Of a DNA stretch of 64,000 bases, positions 12,850 to 24,560 are shown one piece after another (the stretch's first letter is position 1; each line of letters begins with the position of its first letter). The position numbers and the translations under genes are program-made. The notes under the pieces are model-generated. The model saw nothing but the letters and a program-made list of their open reading frames with translations, did not search any database and was not told the origin of the DNA. Source of the stretch: Straminergon stramineum (Eukaryota; Streptophyta; Bryopsida; Hypnales; Calliergonaceae); assembly GCA_963920665.1 (NCBI GenBank), contig OY987272.1, positions 8,313,001-8,377,000 on the forward strand. Direction: 5' to 3'.

Positions 12850-13880
12850 TGAGGTCTCGTAGACCATGTGTCCCTTGGTTACATTTTTGGTTGGTACCAT
12901 TGAAAGCCTTCAATGAGGAGGGGTGGATGGACTTTGTTTTGTGGTGTTTTGACCTACGGTGTGAAAGTTAAGAATTTCTGAGTTATTTTTGGATCTTAAA
13001 TTTTGCTAAATTTTTTATTTCTTGGACCGTGTGTCCTTTTGTTGTGTTCTTGATATTATTAGAAAGTTCTTTGTAAGGAAGGGTGTATGGGCTTTGGTTT
13101 GTGGCATTTGAACATATGGTGTGAAAGATGTTGAATTTTGAAGTTTTTACAAATTAAAAAAAGAATTTTACTTTTATTTTGGTTGTGGCAACAACACATG
13201 GCATACTAGTCTTATACATTAAATTAGATTGTTTGTTTTGTTTTGTTTTGTTTGTCACAGTGAAATCTCCAGAATCGTGCATCTCCATTCACGTTCCTAG
13301 TATTGTTCGATGACTCTCTAAGGTAGGAGGCTTTGAAAGCGAGCAGGCATTTTGAACCACCCATGTAGACTTGCCTGAAATGGAAGCAAGGTGGTCTTTA
13401 AAAGGACCTTCACTAGTCATTGAATGGATTGATAAAAAAATATTATTTATTGCAAGAGCCAATCATTCTCTTTGCTTTCCCCATTTTTCTTTAGAAGTTG
13501 CAGGTGAACGGTTTATGAAAGACCTAAGGACATAACTAGGGACCTATGACTCATCTTGTTTGAAAATTCATAAGTAATTCAAAAATGCTTCAAAAAATAT
13601 GAAACGACTTGTGTTACAATCAGAATCTATTTCTCTTTGTCTGAAAAATGAGCTAAAAAAATCCCATTTGAGAAACCACATGAAAAAGGTGGACCAACCC
13701 TTAGATGGTCCATTCATGAGCCTCCTACTGTATGAAGAGGGGTGTAGATACTTTGTTTCATGATGTTTTGACTCACGACAGAAAAGATATTGAATTTCAA
13801 AATTTTTATTAATTCAAAGATTAGAAAATTACTTTTACTTTATTTTATTATACTGTGGCACTGGCAAAGGGGCATACTGG
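12850..13880 (+). repeat. Diverged ~170-bp repeat units
   Basis: Three or four diverged units recur. Each carries a phrase like GTGTGAAAGATGTTGAATTT preceded by an ACTTTG-TTT-GTGG(T/C)-TTTGA block, at about 12850, 13020, 13250 and 13730. The last two are separated by unrelated sequence. They look like remnants of an old tandem array or repeated insertion. Confidence 0.45.
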
Positions 13881-14179
13881 TACATTCAACGTCAACCAAA
13901 CATTACTCCCGCCATTCATAGAGCATATGACATCCGTCAGTTAAACATTACTTCATCCATCTTTAGATACAATAATTTATACTTTAGTTATTGGAAAAGT
14001 GAGCCAGTGCTACAAGGACAGATCGCCAGAGCCTCACCTGTTTGTTCTGTCGAGGACATGGTCAAATCGTGCACAGGAATGCAGGGATCCACATCCGTAC
14101 ACCTTACGTAACTGTACCACGGTTTAGTTTCTTTTGATTTTTTGGAGGTGAAGAAGTCTTCAAAACACAACTGTGCAAT

Positions 14180-14443
14180 ATTCTAATTGGAGCGCCCCAA
14201 AAACGTTTTCGCAGTTCGCACACTAAAAAGTTACCATGGAGAGTTCGAACAAACTTCCACAACTTAGCGCGCAGCTTATCCGAAGTTCCGAACACCTTCT
14301 GTAACAATTTGTCTGCACAGGTTTATCAAGTCCGCGCCGCAATTTTGCACTTGGCGGTAGCACCAGGCTTTGGGCGAAGGCGTCTGCAATCGACTTGGCA
14401 TTCCCGAAGTGTTCCCGACAAAACTGCTACACGGTCTTTGAAG
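14180..14443 (+). other. Possible 5' UTR exon of the copine gene
   Basis: Base composition rises sharply here after 14 kb of AT-rich DNA, and the block ends at a good donor (GAAG|GTATGT, exon end 14443). A plausible acceptor lies at 16100 (GAAGCAG|GCG), 130 bp before the copine ATG. Together they suggest a 5' UTR intron of about 1.66 kb. This is inferred from splice-like sequence only. Confidence 0.35.
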
Positions 14444-15807
14444 GTATGTTTCAATACATTCTTAAACTGGGTTGTGCAGACTTGCAGAGTCCCCCTTTGG
14501 ATCCTGGAAAGAGAGGCATCTCCTCCGACATACGTGGTAACCGAAGGTTAAAATAGATGCTCGTTATAATGAGTGTATGTGAGATCACCAGATGTGTCAG
14601 TGATATCTTATTATAGTGGTGCAGTGGGTACTCACTGCTCACCTCTGTTATTAGATGTTAGATGTTGGATGTTGAAGATTTCTTGTAACGGTCGAGTTTT
14701 TCTTGAAGGTGAGTTTTCTACGTCTGCTTTGATTTGTGGGTTTGGTGTAACATCGAGAGGGTTTGGCTGAGTTTGTTTGAAATTTGAGAATCATTAGAAC
14801 AATGCGGTGTTAAGTCGTTGCAATGGATGAAGATTCAGGATTACAAGGGCTTGGAGGGAGGTGGGTCGTTGGTCATGTTGGCTATGGTGTTTCCTGCTGT
14901 GTGTGTCTGGTTCGGGTTTTTATTTCCCGGGATGTTCTTGAGGAAGATTTTGGAGAAATATGGGAAGGGTTTGTGATTTGGGAGTTTTTTGCATTGTCTT
15001 CGTTCTTGCGTAGTCTTGCCGTTAGTGATTTGTAGCATGTTTACGTTATGTCCAGGACCCCGCACTCCAGGATCGTTACGCTTCTGAGGTTCAGGAAAGC
15101 GTTAGCGGATATTTTTATGACAGGTCCCAAGCGTAGCCCTAGTGCAGAAATCATTTACGGTAGTGGCACCTTAAACTGTCAATAAGCTGTCAAGTATCTA
15201 AAACGAACTCCTATGTTTTGTCTATTAATTAGCAAATCAAATCTATTTGTGAAACCACTACCGTAGTCTTCTTTTTAAAACTTCAGGAGATTATCAAAGT
15301 GACTATTAAAGGGTGCCACAATTCTTGCATCACTCTCTTGTTGCTTGGAGGTTCTAAATGTGTTGCTTCCGACTAAGTAAGCACCTACTGTAGGAGCCTA
15401 AGGCGTGTTGACTACGAAAGTTTATAACATACTCTCCGAGTAGTCGAAAATTTAGATCTACTTGCAATGTCTTTCACTGCCAATCTGCTAATCTGCAAGA
15501 ACAAAATTTTTTACATGTGGTCACATGGAAGACATTGAAACGCTTATATTGACGATTTGAGGTAACATAACCGGTTCTTCTTTGTTTCCTAGCCCTAGAT
15601 CAGTCATCTAATAAGTATATTCTTCTGTGTGAGTTCGTTAAGGAACTACGTGTTGGACTTGGTTTCGTGAAAATTGAGGAGATTTTGGCGTTATGCTGTA
15701 GGAGGGGGTCACTACTCTTACTTGCAAGCATTTGCCTCACTGTACGACTTTTAGACACTGAAATTGTACTGTACTTGCGAACAGGATAGAGTTTGCCGTA
15801 TATTTTT

Positions 15808-16036
15808 CCCTAATGGAGCATCAGGCGCAAATTGGTCTCGTATTTTTTTAGCACTTTTGACTTAGTCATCTAAGGGATTTTCTTGGTTTCATGCTTTAAT
15901 TATTCTTAGGCCGACACATGCAATGTTCTTTACTAATTCTGGTGTTATTGAATCTGGCCCTTCTGAATTATATTTTTCACGATATGGTCAATGAAACTGG
16001 ACATTCTCGAACCTTGAAATCTTTACTACTCAGGGG
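15808..16036 (+). mobile_element. Degenerate TTAA-type MITE upstream of copine
   Basis: Relative of the elements at 30944-31172 and 50570-50744. All share the internal block ACACATGCAATGTTCTT and the following TCTGGCCCT-like stretch. Its ends have decayed to CCCTAATGG and CAGGGG, and the TTAA flanks are gone. It lies within the presumed 5' UTR intron. Confidence 0.45.
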
Positions 16037-16229
16037 TTGGTCTTCTTTGGGAACTGTTTGTGCTAACTTGGTGAAATTTTGCATCATTTTGCTGAAGCAG
16101 GCGAACTCGTTGACGGAACAGACCTGGTGTTACAAAGGGCCGATACATTCAAGAAAGATATCATACACAAGAAGGATACCATATAGTCACACCCTTTTAT
16201 TTATTGACGCATACTAGCTCGATTCCAGG

Positions 16230-17900
16230 ATGGCCTGGTCCGGTGGATCCAGTGGGATTCCAAGTGAAAAATTGCAACTATCATTTCAAGCTAGTGGTTT
16301 ACGGAATAGAGATCTATTGGGCACCAGTGACCCTATGCTAGTGGCCTATGGAATAGATATAAATGGACAGGAAGTCGAGCTGGGACGTTCGGAAACGATA
16401 CCGAACACATTGAATCCCAAGTGGGTGTTCCATTTAGACATCGACTATCGCTTCGAGGAGATTCAACCTCTCCGTTTCGTGGTTTTCGATGTGGACTCCA
16501 ATTTCAAAGAAAAGTCTTCAGACAAGATGAAGCTCCACAAGCAGGACTATCTGGGTGAAATGAAGACCACACTTTCCGAGATTTTAGCTTCACCTCCACA
16601 TGTGTTGACACGCCCGCTTCAAGGTGGTATGAGAAACAATGCGCTCGTGTCTCCACGTGGAATGCTGACCATTCGTGCTGAAAAGGTGGTAATTGAAGTG
16701 AATGGAGTGAAGATGGTCCCTGAGGATGTGGAATTCGTCCTAAGCTGCAGGTCCCTGGAGAATCTGGAAATGTTTTCGAAAAGTGATCCTATTCTGAGGA
16801 TTTCAAAGTGGCAGCCGGATAACACATTTTCACCTGTCCATCAGACTGAAGAGATTCACAACAATCTGAACCCCACATGGAAACGATTTGAGCTTTCGCT
16901 TCAACAGCTTTGCAATGGGGATAAGCACAGGCAGCTGTTGATTGAGTGCCTTGACTACAACAACAACGGGAAACACAAACTCATTGGGTCGGTGACCACT
17001 ACTTTCAATCAACTGCTGGAGACTTCTCAAGTGGGGAACTCATTAACCCTCACTCGCAAGTCTTCGAATCCGAAGCATTCAAGCAAGAGCCGGGGTGTCC
17101 TTTTTGTAAACACCTGCGCAGTTTCCCCCGTTTATAGTATCGTGGATTATATTCTCTGTGGTTGTGAGATCAGCTTCTTCGTGGCTATCGACTTCACTGC
17201 TTCAAATGGGGATCCCCGCTCACCAGGCTCATTGCATTACATCGACCCCATGGGACGCCCCAACGCATACCAGATGGCCATTGATGCTGTCGGTGGAGTG
17301 CTGCAGTATTACGATACCGACAAGCGCTTCCCATGTTGGGGCTTTGGCGGAAGAGTCAATGGGACTGTGTCACACTGTTTCCCTTTGAACAAGAATGTGA
17401 GCAATCCGACGGTGGAAGGCATTCAAGGGATTCATTTTGCCTATTCCCAGTCGATCTACTCTGTGGAGCTTTATGGTCCGACCTGGTTCGCGCCCGTGGT
17501 GAGACAAGCCACTGCTATGGCCTCAGAGTTTCAGGGACAAATGAAGTACTTCGTGCTTCTTATCATCACCGACGGAGCTATTCTTGACATGCAAGAAACA
17601 ATTTCTGCAATTGTGGATGCTTCATATTTTCCCCTCTCTCTTCTTATTGTCGGTGTAGGGAATGCCGACTTTAGCGCCATGGATTTCCTGGACTCCGACA
17701 ACAAGAAGCTCGTTAGTCAAAAGGGAAAAGTAGCTGACCGTGACATTGTCCAATTTGTACCTATTCAACACCAAAGTGTACAAGACGCTGCGAAGCAGCT
17801 ATTGAAAGAATTGCCTGGGCAGGTGAACCTCTACATGAAGAAACACAATATTCGACCTGTTAAGCCAGTGGAGCAAGCATTTGCTACCCTCGGAATGTGA
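16230..17900 (+). CDS. Copine (BONZAI-type), intronless
   Basis: A 556-aa copine: a calcium-dependent phospholipid-binding protein. Plant BONZAI copines act at the plasma membrane in growth homeostasis and immune repression. Two C2 domains (about 13-130 and 160-275) precede a von Willebrand A/copine domain (about 305-530). C2A shows the calcium-loop Asp residues D28, D34, D87 and D89. C2B keeps SDP (D186), but the preceding Asp position seems to be E180. The vWA metal site is DFTASN (D321). The C-terminus holds the usual GVGNADF and RDIVQFVP motifs. The start is the first ATG of the frame. Plant family members usually begin MG-C for lipid modification; this one begins MAW. The entire ORF is uninterrupted, whereas flowering-plant BON genes have many introns, so a retrocopy origin is possible. 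Length is otherwise normal and the frame is intact. Confidence 0.92.
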   Translation: MAWSGGSSGIPSEKLQLSFQASGLRNRDLLGTSDPMLVAYGIDINGQEVELGRSETIPNTLNPKWVFHLDIDYRFEEIQPLRFVVFDVDSNFKEKSSDKMKLHKQDYLGEMKTTLSEILASPPHVLTRPLQGGMRNNALVSPRGMLTIRAEKVVIEVNGVKMVPEDVEFVLSCRSLENLEMFSKSDPILRISKWQPDNTFSPVHQTEEIHNNLNPTWKRFELSLQQLCNGDKHRQLLIECLDYNNNGKHKLIGSVTTTFNQLLETSQVGNSLTLTRKSSNPKHSSKSRGVLFVNTCAVSPVYSIVDYILCGCEISFFVAIDFTASNGDPRSPGSLHYIDPMGRPNAYQMAIDAVGGVLQYYDTDKRFPCWGFGGRVNGTVSHCFPLNKNVSNPTVEGIQGIHFAYSQSIYSVELYGPTWFAPVVRQATAMASEFQGQMKYFVLLIITDGAILDMQETISAIVDASYFPLSLLIVGVGNADFSAMDFLDSDNKKLVSQKGKVADRDIVQFVPIQHQSVQDAAKQLLKELPGQVNLYMKKHNIRPVKPVEQAFATLGM

Positions 17901-18353
17901 AGCCAGTAATGCTGCCGTTGTTTTTGTATTGATGGAGGCATCATTCTTCGAGGCTTCCATCATGTCAGATCCCTTGTGCGCAGGGCTGTAGCTTTTGAGT
18001 ATCAGGGAGCTAACATCGTTGAAACCTTGAGATAGGTGCCTCACTGTGTTCAGAGATTTGGATTTGTCACATTTTGTCAAAACTGTGAAATTGCTTTGCT
18101 GAGTGTGGTTACTTGTATAGCATACTGAAGTGAGTGAGGTCAGTTATAGAGTAGCTGTGATTAGGACTTCTCTAGCTAGTTGATAAATCAGGATTTGTTT
18201 CCTGAAAACCAAACAGTACAATGCCCTGCCGTGGGGCTGCACACTCTCAATTCTGTCAATTACAGTTTGTGATTGCTCTTAATTGGCTTTTGTTTTCCTA
18301 GTTTTTGCTTGATTTCAGCACTTTCACTGTACTCAAATTTCTTTCTACCTTAA

Positions 18354-18837
18354 CCCCTAAACGCATCGACGTCCATTTTCTGGACGATGACCAGATTGAA
18401 ACTCCAGTTTCATCCTCCAAACTACTTGGATGAATGTTATTTTAATTTGTGAAGATATGTTATCAAGTTTTTGTCCTATCTAAGGGTTGGATTTGGTGTT
18501 ACTAGAGTTCATATTTTTCTAAAATTACAAATGTGCAAGTATGTCTAGTGGTCAAACTGCATTGACTTTAGTTCAAAACCCAATTAGCCAAAATGAAGTC
18601 ATAGATAGGAAGAACATAAAAATTTGAAAAAATCACCATGTGAAGCGAACCTATGCCGTTGGTTCAAAGCGGAAGATAATGAAACCTCTTTGTTCCCAAA
18701 CTAAAAGATCATTTAATTCAAATTTTGATTAAAAAAATAATTTAAAAATCCATAACTTAAATTGACAGCATAGGGACAATTTAAGAAATAAACAATATTC
18801 AAGTTTGAATTGAATTGTTTTATAGTCCTATTCTACA
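18354..18837 (+). mobile_element. TTAA-flanked MITE, family 1
   Basis: Preceded by TTAA (18350-18353) and beginning CCCCTAAACGCATCG. The next TTAA (18838-18841) marks the junction with the following element. The first ~300 bp match the reverse complement of 44215-44789, including GGTTGGATTTGGTGTTAC. Just inside the end lies a small palindrome, CGTCC-7-GGACG. The right end is not a clean inverted copy, so the true 3' limit is uncertain; it may be the end at 19653. Confidence 0.55.
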
Positions 18838-18841
18838 TTAA

Positions 18842-19653
18842 CCCCTAAGTGCCTAAGCTTTTCCAAGTGTGTTTTGACTATGAAAAAAGAGCATTAGCTT
18901 GTAGTTATCCTCAATGAAGCAAATTGTGTTTTTTTCCGAATCTAACCATATAGATGTTAGTAGAGCTTGTTTATTAGTATGTACATCAATTTTGAGTGCA
19001 AAGTTTCCTAGGAGTTGTGATATTATACCAAGGGAAATGTACAATTTCTATTTTTAGTATGCTGTATTTGTCTACAATGTTTCAAAAATTTGCATATAAA
19101 TGTTTTTTAGGATTGGAGGTAACATGAACAACTTCAAATAGTGTTAGCATACTAAAATGCACTTCCAAAAAACTTAATTTCACATGAAAAAACATCAAAG
19201 TCATTACACAATCCACCTTACAATTGTTGAAATGCAATTTTTATTTTTAAGTAGAAATTGAAAATAGCTTCAAATAAACACTTGCATGTTGAAATTTTCA
19301 ATGGTGAAAATCATGAAAAGACTTTAAACTTTTCATTGGGACCATTCTCAGAGCAAATGGATAAGTACAATTTCTTAGATCTCAAATCAAATGAAATTGC
19401 TAAGCTTTGCATAAAGCCAAGAAATGAAGTAAAATTAGCAAGCTTTACACTCCACTATTAGTACACATATGCCATTGAAGACCTCTCAATAATTGAATAT
19501 GTACTTTTCTCAATGAAAAATGAAAGTTTTTCATAGTTAACCTTCAAAACTGCTCGAATTTAAAAAAAAACGGTCACAAGAATTTAATTGCCTACATACA
19601 AATGGGCTTGAAATTTCAGATCGACTATATATGTTCGTGGAGGCTGTTAGGGG
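18842..19653 (+). mobile_element. TTAA-flanked MITE
   Basis: Left end TTAA-CCCCTAAGTGCC, right end (read inward) TTAA-CCCCTAACAGCC, with TTAA at 18838-18841 and 19654-19657. About 15 of 21 terminal bases also pair between 18354 and 19653, so the two neighbouring elements may form one composite. There is no transposase ORF. CCY-type ends with a TTAA target define the piggyBac superfamily. Confidence 0.6.
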
Positions 19654-19657
19654 TTAA

Positions 19658-21589
19658 GGACAAATAATACCACTTCAACTATCACAAATATACACTTAGG
19701 AGAATAGAAGAAGTCTTTGACAATATTGGCCATTCACATCTAGCTTTTGTATATAGCTATACTAATGTAACTATAGAAGGCCATACATTTAAATTGCTCA
19801 AAGTATATGGTTGAGACAACAAGAGCCAAATACTTTTGACCACAATGAATGGCCACACCATAGGAGGCCATATACTTTTACTCAAAATGTATAGTCACTT
19901 CTTTGAAAGTCAAACTTTTGAGGTATGAGTGAATAGTACCTAATGCAAAGGTCAAATTTGACATAAATTAAGTCATTTTTGTCAAAAAGTGCCACATGGC
20001 ATCTAGTGATTGGTGCAAAGTGAGGTAGACTTGCCAAAATTTGACATGGAAATTCTAATTTAACACCTCTCTGTTGAATCTAACCTTCTCGTATGATATG
20101 TTAGGTATTTTCTAGATTATTTGTGTGTAGCTATTTGAAGCTGCGAAATGTCTCTTCTAAACTATATATGAAGCTTCTCAAAACATTATAGTAACCCTTA
20201 GGGTTTCTTAGTGTCTCCTTAAAGATCTAAGGTTTCTTTGAATCAACTTCAAGATATAGTGATAGTATATATTAGAGACAAATGAAAGGAACCTCAATCA
20301 ATCTTGCCAATACAAGTCTTGTACACTTTGGGTAATCATGAGAATCAATTACCTCATTTGTCTTTATTTCTTCATAGCCATATCATTTGTCATTTGCTAT
20401 AGAATATATTCAAATTAAGTATCAATTGATGCCCAAACAAAAAATATTCCCTCCATTTGGAAATAGTGTATCCATTCACAGTGCAATGACCACTAAGAAT
20501 GGATGTACTATTTCCAAACAGAGGGAGTTCTTTGCAATCTACCTTATTATTTGTCTTTTTTAATAGCCATATGACAAACAAATTGTAACATACTTTTATT
20601 TGATTGTCTTTGCAAATAGCCTTTTAGACCCTATATTAATTCTTTTCTAATAGCACATCCTTTGAATATTATGAAAGTCATTGATGTTAGTGTATACCAA
20701 TGGGATGGGACAATTTTCCAATGTCAAGTTGTGATCATGTATCAAAATACATTCATAATTTCCCAAATACATTGCAATCAAGATAACGAGGCTAAAACTA
20801 CTCAATCTACTTAAAAACATCCTAACTTTAACAAAAAATACTTATTTGAGTGTTCAATGTATCGAAAGAGAAACAATTTTCAGGCAAAGACTCTTCAAGG
20901 GCACTTCCATTTCAACTTCAAAAATTGTAACTAATTCAATAAGAATAGAAAAAATATGAATTAAGGTGCATTAGATACAACTTCTACTAGTCTATTTGAA
21001 AAATTGACTGAATTTTTTTTGATATGTACAACCAGATTGAATCAAGACACATTGTGCAATCCCACCATAGTAATGGAATCCCACCTTAGGGAGAGTTGAA
21101 GTATCACATAATTTGGGGCTCAATATTACAAACTTTCTATAAATACTTTAATCTCTCTACAAGTCTATCAAATGATTATTTAGCCAACATTCTCATCAAT
21201 TACTTCGTTGAAGTTTTGTTGTTCAATTGCACCTACCAGTACAAAATAATTTTGCAATAAATTTACCACAATTGACAACCTCATCGAAGTTTTTGCAGTC
21301 ACAAAGAAAAAGATAGAAAAAAGAAAAAGAAAAAGAAAAACTGGGTTGAAGGGTTCTTCCTCCGTCCCCTTCTCGATGTCCCTATCCATTTTTGTTGAAA
21401 GGATAGGGAGTTAGGGACTCATCTTCGCTTCCTTCAAGCACGGCCGTTGCGCAACTCGCTTCATCTCCAGGAAGGATTTGAGCTCATACAAGCGCGCTCG
21501 TGTTTCGAATTTGTCGCATTAGTGAACGCAACAACGTGAGCAATGCATCCTCCGCTGTGTCTGATTTTGGATTGAAAACTATGTCTCTG
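19658..21589. other. Non-genic AT-rich region
   Basis: No gene. Around 20030-20090 it shares a block (AATTTGAC-TGGAAATTC) with 61974-62030, part of a dispersed repeat. The region from 21400 rises in GC as it approaches the next gene's upstream array. Confidence 0.4.
20448..20527. mobile_element. Short Stowaway-like MITE
   Basis: About 80 bp with inverted arms TCCCTCCATTTGGAAATAGT and its near complement ending ...ACAGAGGGA. CTCCCTCC-type ends resemble Stowaway (Tc1/mariner) MITEs of plants. The TA target site is not clear. Confidence 0.45.
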
Positions 21590-22780
21590 TAATGGGTCAG
21601 GCTGGAATATTTGTCACAGGGATTGTTGTTGTTTCATTCGCAGTTCGTGGATGCTTGGGCATGCTTGAGGATGCATATTTCACTGGTAGGTAGAGATGTA
21701 AGAGACGCGAAGTCCAGGGCTTAAGTAATTTTGAGTTTATGGCGATTGTATGAATTTGAATGTGTCCATTGCGAAGATTTTCAAACCCTAGGTCAAGGCA
21801 AGGGTTTCGTTTATGATCACAAGAAGTGTATATAATCACTTGTAGTGCTGCAGAATTTTGCATCGGTGAGAGTGGATTTGAGGGTGCATGGGGATGCGTA
21901 CTACACTTGTAAGCAGAGCATTAATAGACGTGAAGTCCAGAGTTTAAGTAAAGTTGGATTTATGAAGATTTTAAGGATTTGCGTGTGTCCATTGCTATGA
22001 TTTCGTTGTAAGAAACCCTAGGGCGAGGTCGAGATTTTGTTTACGATCGTGAGAAGTGTATATTCACGTGCAATGCTGTAGAATTTTGCATGGGTGAGAG
22101 TGGATTTGAGGGTGCGTGGGGATGCTTGAGAATGCATATTACACTTGTAAGCAGAGCTTCGAGACACGCGAAATCCAGGGTTTCAGTAATTTTGAGTTTA
22201 TGACGATTGTATGAATTTGAGTGTGTCCATTGCAAAGATTTAAAATCCGTAGGTGAGGCAGGGATTGCGTTTATGATCGCGAGAAGTACATATAATCAGT
22301 TGCAATGCTGTAGAATTTTGCACCGGCGAGAGTTGATGATGGGGATGCTTGGGGATGCGTATTACACTTGTAAGCAAGGCTGTCAAAGACGCGAAGTCCA
22401 GGGTTTAAGTAATTTCGGGTTTATGACGATTGTACGGATGCGAGTGTGTCCATTGCGAAGGTTTTGAAACCCTAGGTGGAGTCAGGGGTTTCATTTAAGA
22501 GAAGTGTAGACAATCACGTGCAATGCTGTAGAATTTTGCATCGGTGAGTTGATTCGAGGGTGCATAGGGATGCATATTACACTTGCAAGCGAGGCTGTAA
22601 TAGACGCCAATTCCAGGGTTTAAGTAATTATGGGTTTACGACGATTATATGGATTCAAGTGTGTCCATTGCGAAGGTTTTGTTGTAAGAATCTCTTGGTT
22701 GAGGCAAGGGTTTCGTTTATGATCGCGAGAAGTAAATATAATCACGTGCAGTGTTGTAGAATTCACATCGGTTTCAGTTC
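21590..22780 (+). repeat. ~228-bp tandem array upstream of a gene
   Basis: Five diverged units. The marker GAATTTTGCA (or its variant) falls at 21853, 22081, 22313, 22531 and 22759, giving periods of 228, 232, 218 and 228. Most units carry an AAACCCTAGG telo-box-like motif, a TGTCCATTGC block and a TTTATGATCGCGAGAAG-like block. The last unit ends about 55 bp before the ATG at 22835, so the array forms the promoter or 5' UTR. The two indel periods break any frame, so I do not read it as coding. Confidence 0.8.
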
Positions 22781-22834
22781 ATTTTAGCGGTAACATGTGA
22801 AATTTACCATGGTTACCATGTTGAATTGTAGATT

Positions 22835-23858
22835 ATGGCAGGTGGTAGCAAAATCAAGGACAAGGATGGATACGTTCCACCATGGAGACAACCTGCGCCT
22901 CCTCCGAAGGAGAAATTCGACAATTTGAAAATGAAGGCCGTGAGGGAGCCCGGGAAGGGGGCCACCATGCACGCTCCGCCACAGCGGAAGCGAGGAGGCT
23001 TGCCCACGCTCGATGACTCTAAGTCCAGCCTGTTTGAGTTCGATGAAGATCTCACCATGGCTTTCCAGCGGAACTTCCAGGTTTCTTATTGTCTTGTTTC
23101 TTGTTGCCAACAACAGAGGACCTACTTGTTGTAGTTGAATTTGGGAATAATTATGTGTGTCTGTTTCTATTTAACATAGTGGAAAAGTTAGATTTAAGTT
23201 TCTATTTATTCTAGTGAAAAAATTAGATTTAAATTTAACAGATTGGTGATTGAACCATTATCTAGTCTCTGCATTATTCATGACTTTATTCGTTAGGGTT
23301 ATCCCTACTTTTTCTCTAAAACAAGGGTATTTCCACCATGGTGTTTTTTTTGACACTAGTTCCACCACTTTGAATGAATTGAAGGATAACTTTATTGTTT
23401 GTAGGTAACGTATGTGTATCACGGATGCTAAAGCAAAAGATGCGAATTATGGTTTCATTAGGCGTGAGGATAATTGTTGCTTTGCCTGACAAAGTCAATT
23501 GGTGGTTGTGTTGCAGTTTGTGAGAAGGGCTTTGAGCCTTGACACCCTCCTTATGCCTTTGCCACCTCATGTTGCAGGCAGCATTGCACGAAACGTTGGT
23601 TTTTTTACACGCATTTTCACGCAGTTTTTTGGTGAGTGTTTATCTCGTTTATCGGTGCTTAGTGTTCACATAGAGACTTTGTTCGTAAATCGGCAGCCAT
23701 TTTTGTGTTGAACATCCAGCTTGGCACATCAGCAGTTTTGACTTGAGGATCTGAATGTGTTCGTTTTCCTGTTTTGTACAGATCCCAAAGGAATCGAGGG
23801 TGCTAGGAAATCTATGGGCCTTGGATTAGAAGGAGGGCGCAGAAAGGTGAAGGATTAG
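22835..23858 (+). CDS. Small conserved-looking protein of unknown function, 3 exons
   Basis: Exons 22835-23080, 23517-23631 and 23782-23858, joined at GT-AG sites with matching phases, give 145 aa. The N-terminal part is hydrophilic and basic (MAGGSKIKDKDGYVPPWRQP, then a Pro/Lys-rich stretch and an acidic FEFDEDL). Exon 2 encodes a moderately hydrophobic segment (LDTLLMPLPPHVA...GFFTRIFTQFF) that could sit at a membrane. The C-terminus is Gly/Arg/Lys-rich and ends RRKVKD. I do not recognise the family. Precise phase matching, a strong codon pattern and an ATG directly after the promoter array argue that it is real. A piece of intron 1 plus exon 2 is duplicated at 3441-3752. Confidence 0.7.
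23241..23541 (+). repeat. Source segment of the fragment copied to 3441
   Basis: Lies in intron 1 and the first bases of exon 2 of the preceding gene. Because the match runs into coding sequence, this copy is probably the original. Confidence 0.6.
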
Positions 23859-24355
23859 AAGAGGGTTGCAGTAGTTCATATATGGACAGCACAAATAGAA
23901 GAGGAGCAGGTGTACCCATGCCAATTAGGAGCCATGGCACCCAGCACCTCAGTGCAATGTACTTTTCATGTTTTAACCTTGGTAGGGATTTGAAAGTTTC
24001 TGTTTTAAATGTCTTTTTCTTGATTTTGTATATACATCATTAACAAAATTTCGCTTACTTTTGTGCTTTAAAACTGATGTATTCATTTTTTGACATTGCA
24101 AAACACTAGTACCACAACCAAGTGAACGAGGTCAACGAATTGAACATTTGACAACTATCAATTTGAGGCAAAGATAACACCTTCATCCACTTAAGAGATA
24201 GAGATCACTAGAAAAATGTCTCTACTTTGCAAGGATGCCGGCCTATGACCATGGTAGTCACCTAAAATTGATTTGTTTTGTTTTTGGGACCAATAGGTGC
24301 AATCTTCATTTCTATTTGGAGAGTCATCGGCCACTTGTTTGTGTCTTTACATGGT

Positions 24356-24560
24356 TAATCTTGAAAGGATGCTGAGAGTGACTTTGAAAATCATGCATTC
24401 TAAAACCGTAGGAATCATTGGTATAAGAAAATCCAAAATCACTCATTGAAAGTGAGGCTATTGTAGAGGTCCTCTACTTTTCACATAAAATTCTGAGGAT
24501 GAATAGTTGCACTTCTATCCTACATAGATTGATTCTTTCTCATGCATTAGATACTTTGTG
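24356..24560 (+). repeat. Dispersed repeat family B, copy 1
   Basis: Matches 61724-61925 in the same orientation; the shared landmark is GATGAATAGTTGCACTTC followed by TATCCTAC. No ends or ORF are recognisable. Confidence 0.6.

Noticed and set aside
15918..16217. 99-aa frame upstream of the copine ATG
   Set aside because: It overlaps a degenerate MITE and part of the presumed 5' UTR, and the peptide has no recognisable features.
16205..16222. tRNA-like CTCGATTCC motif before copine
   Set aside because: No acceptor stem or A box around it.
22207..22787. Open frames with repeated DAYYTCK-type peptides in the tandem array
   Set aside because: They follow from the repeat itself; unit lengths of 232 and 218 break the frame and neighbouring units have stops.
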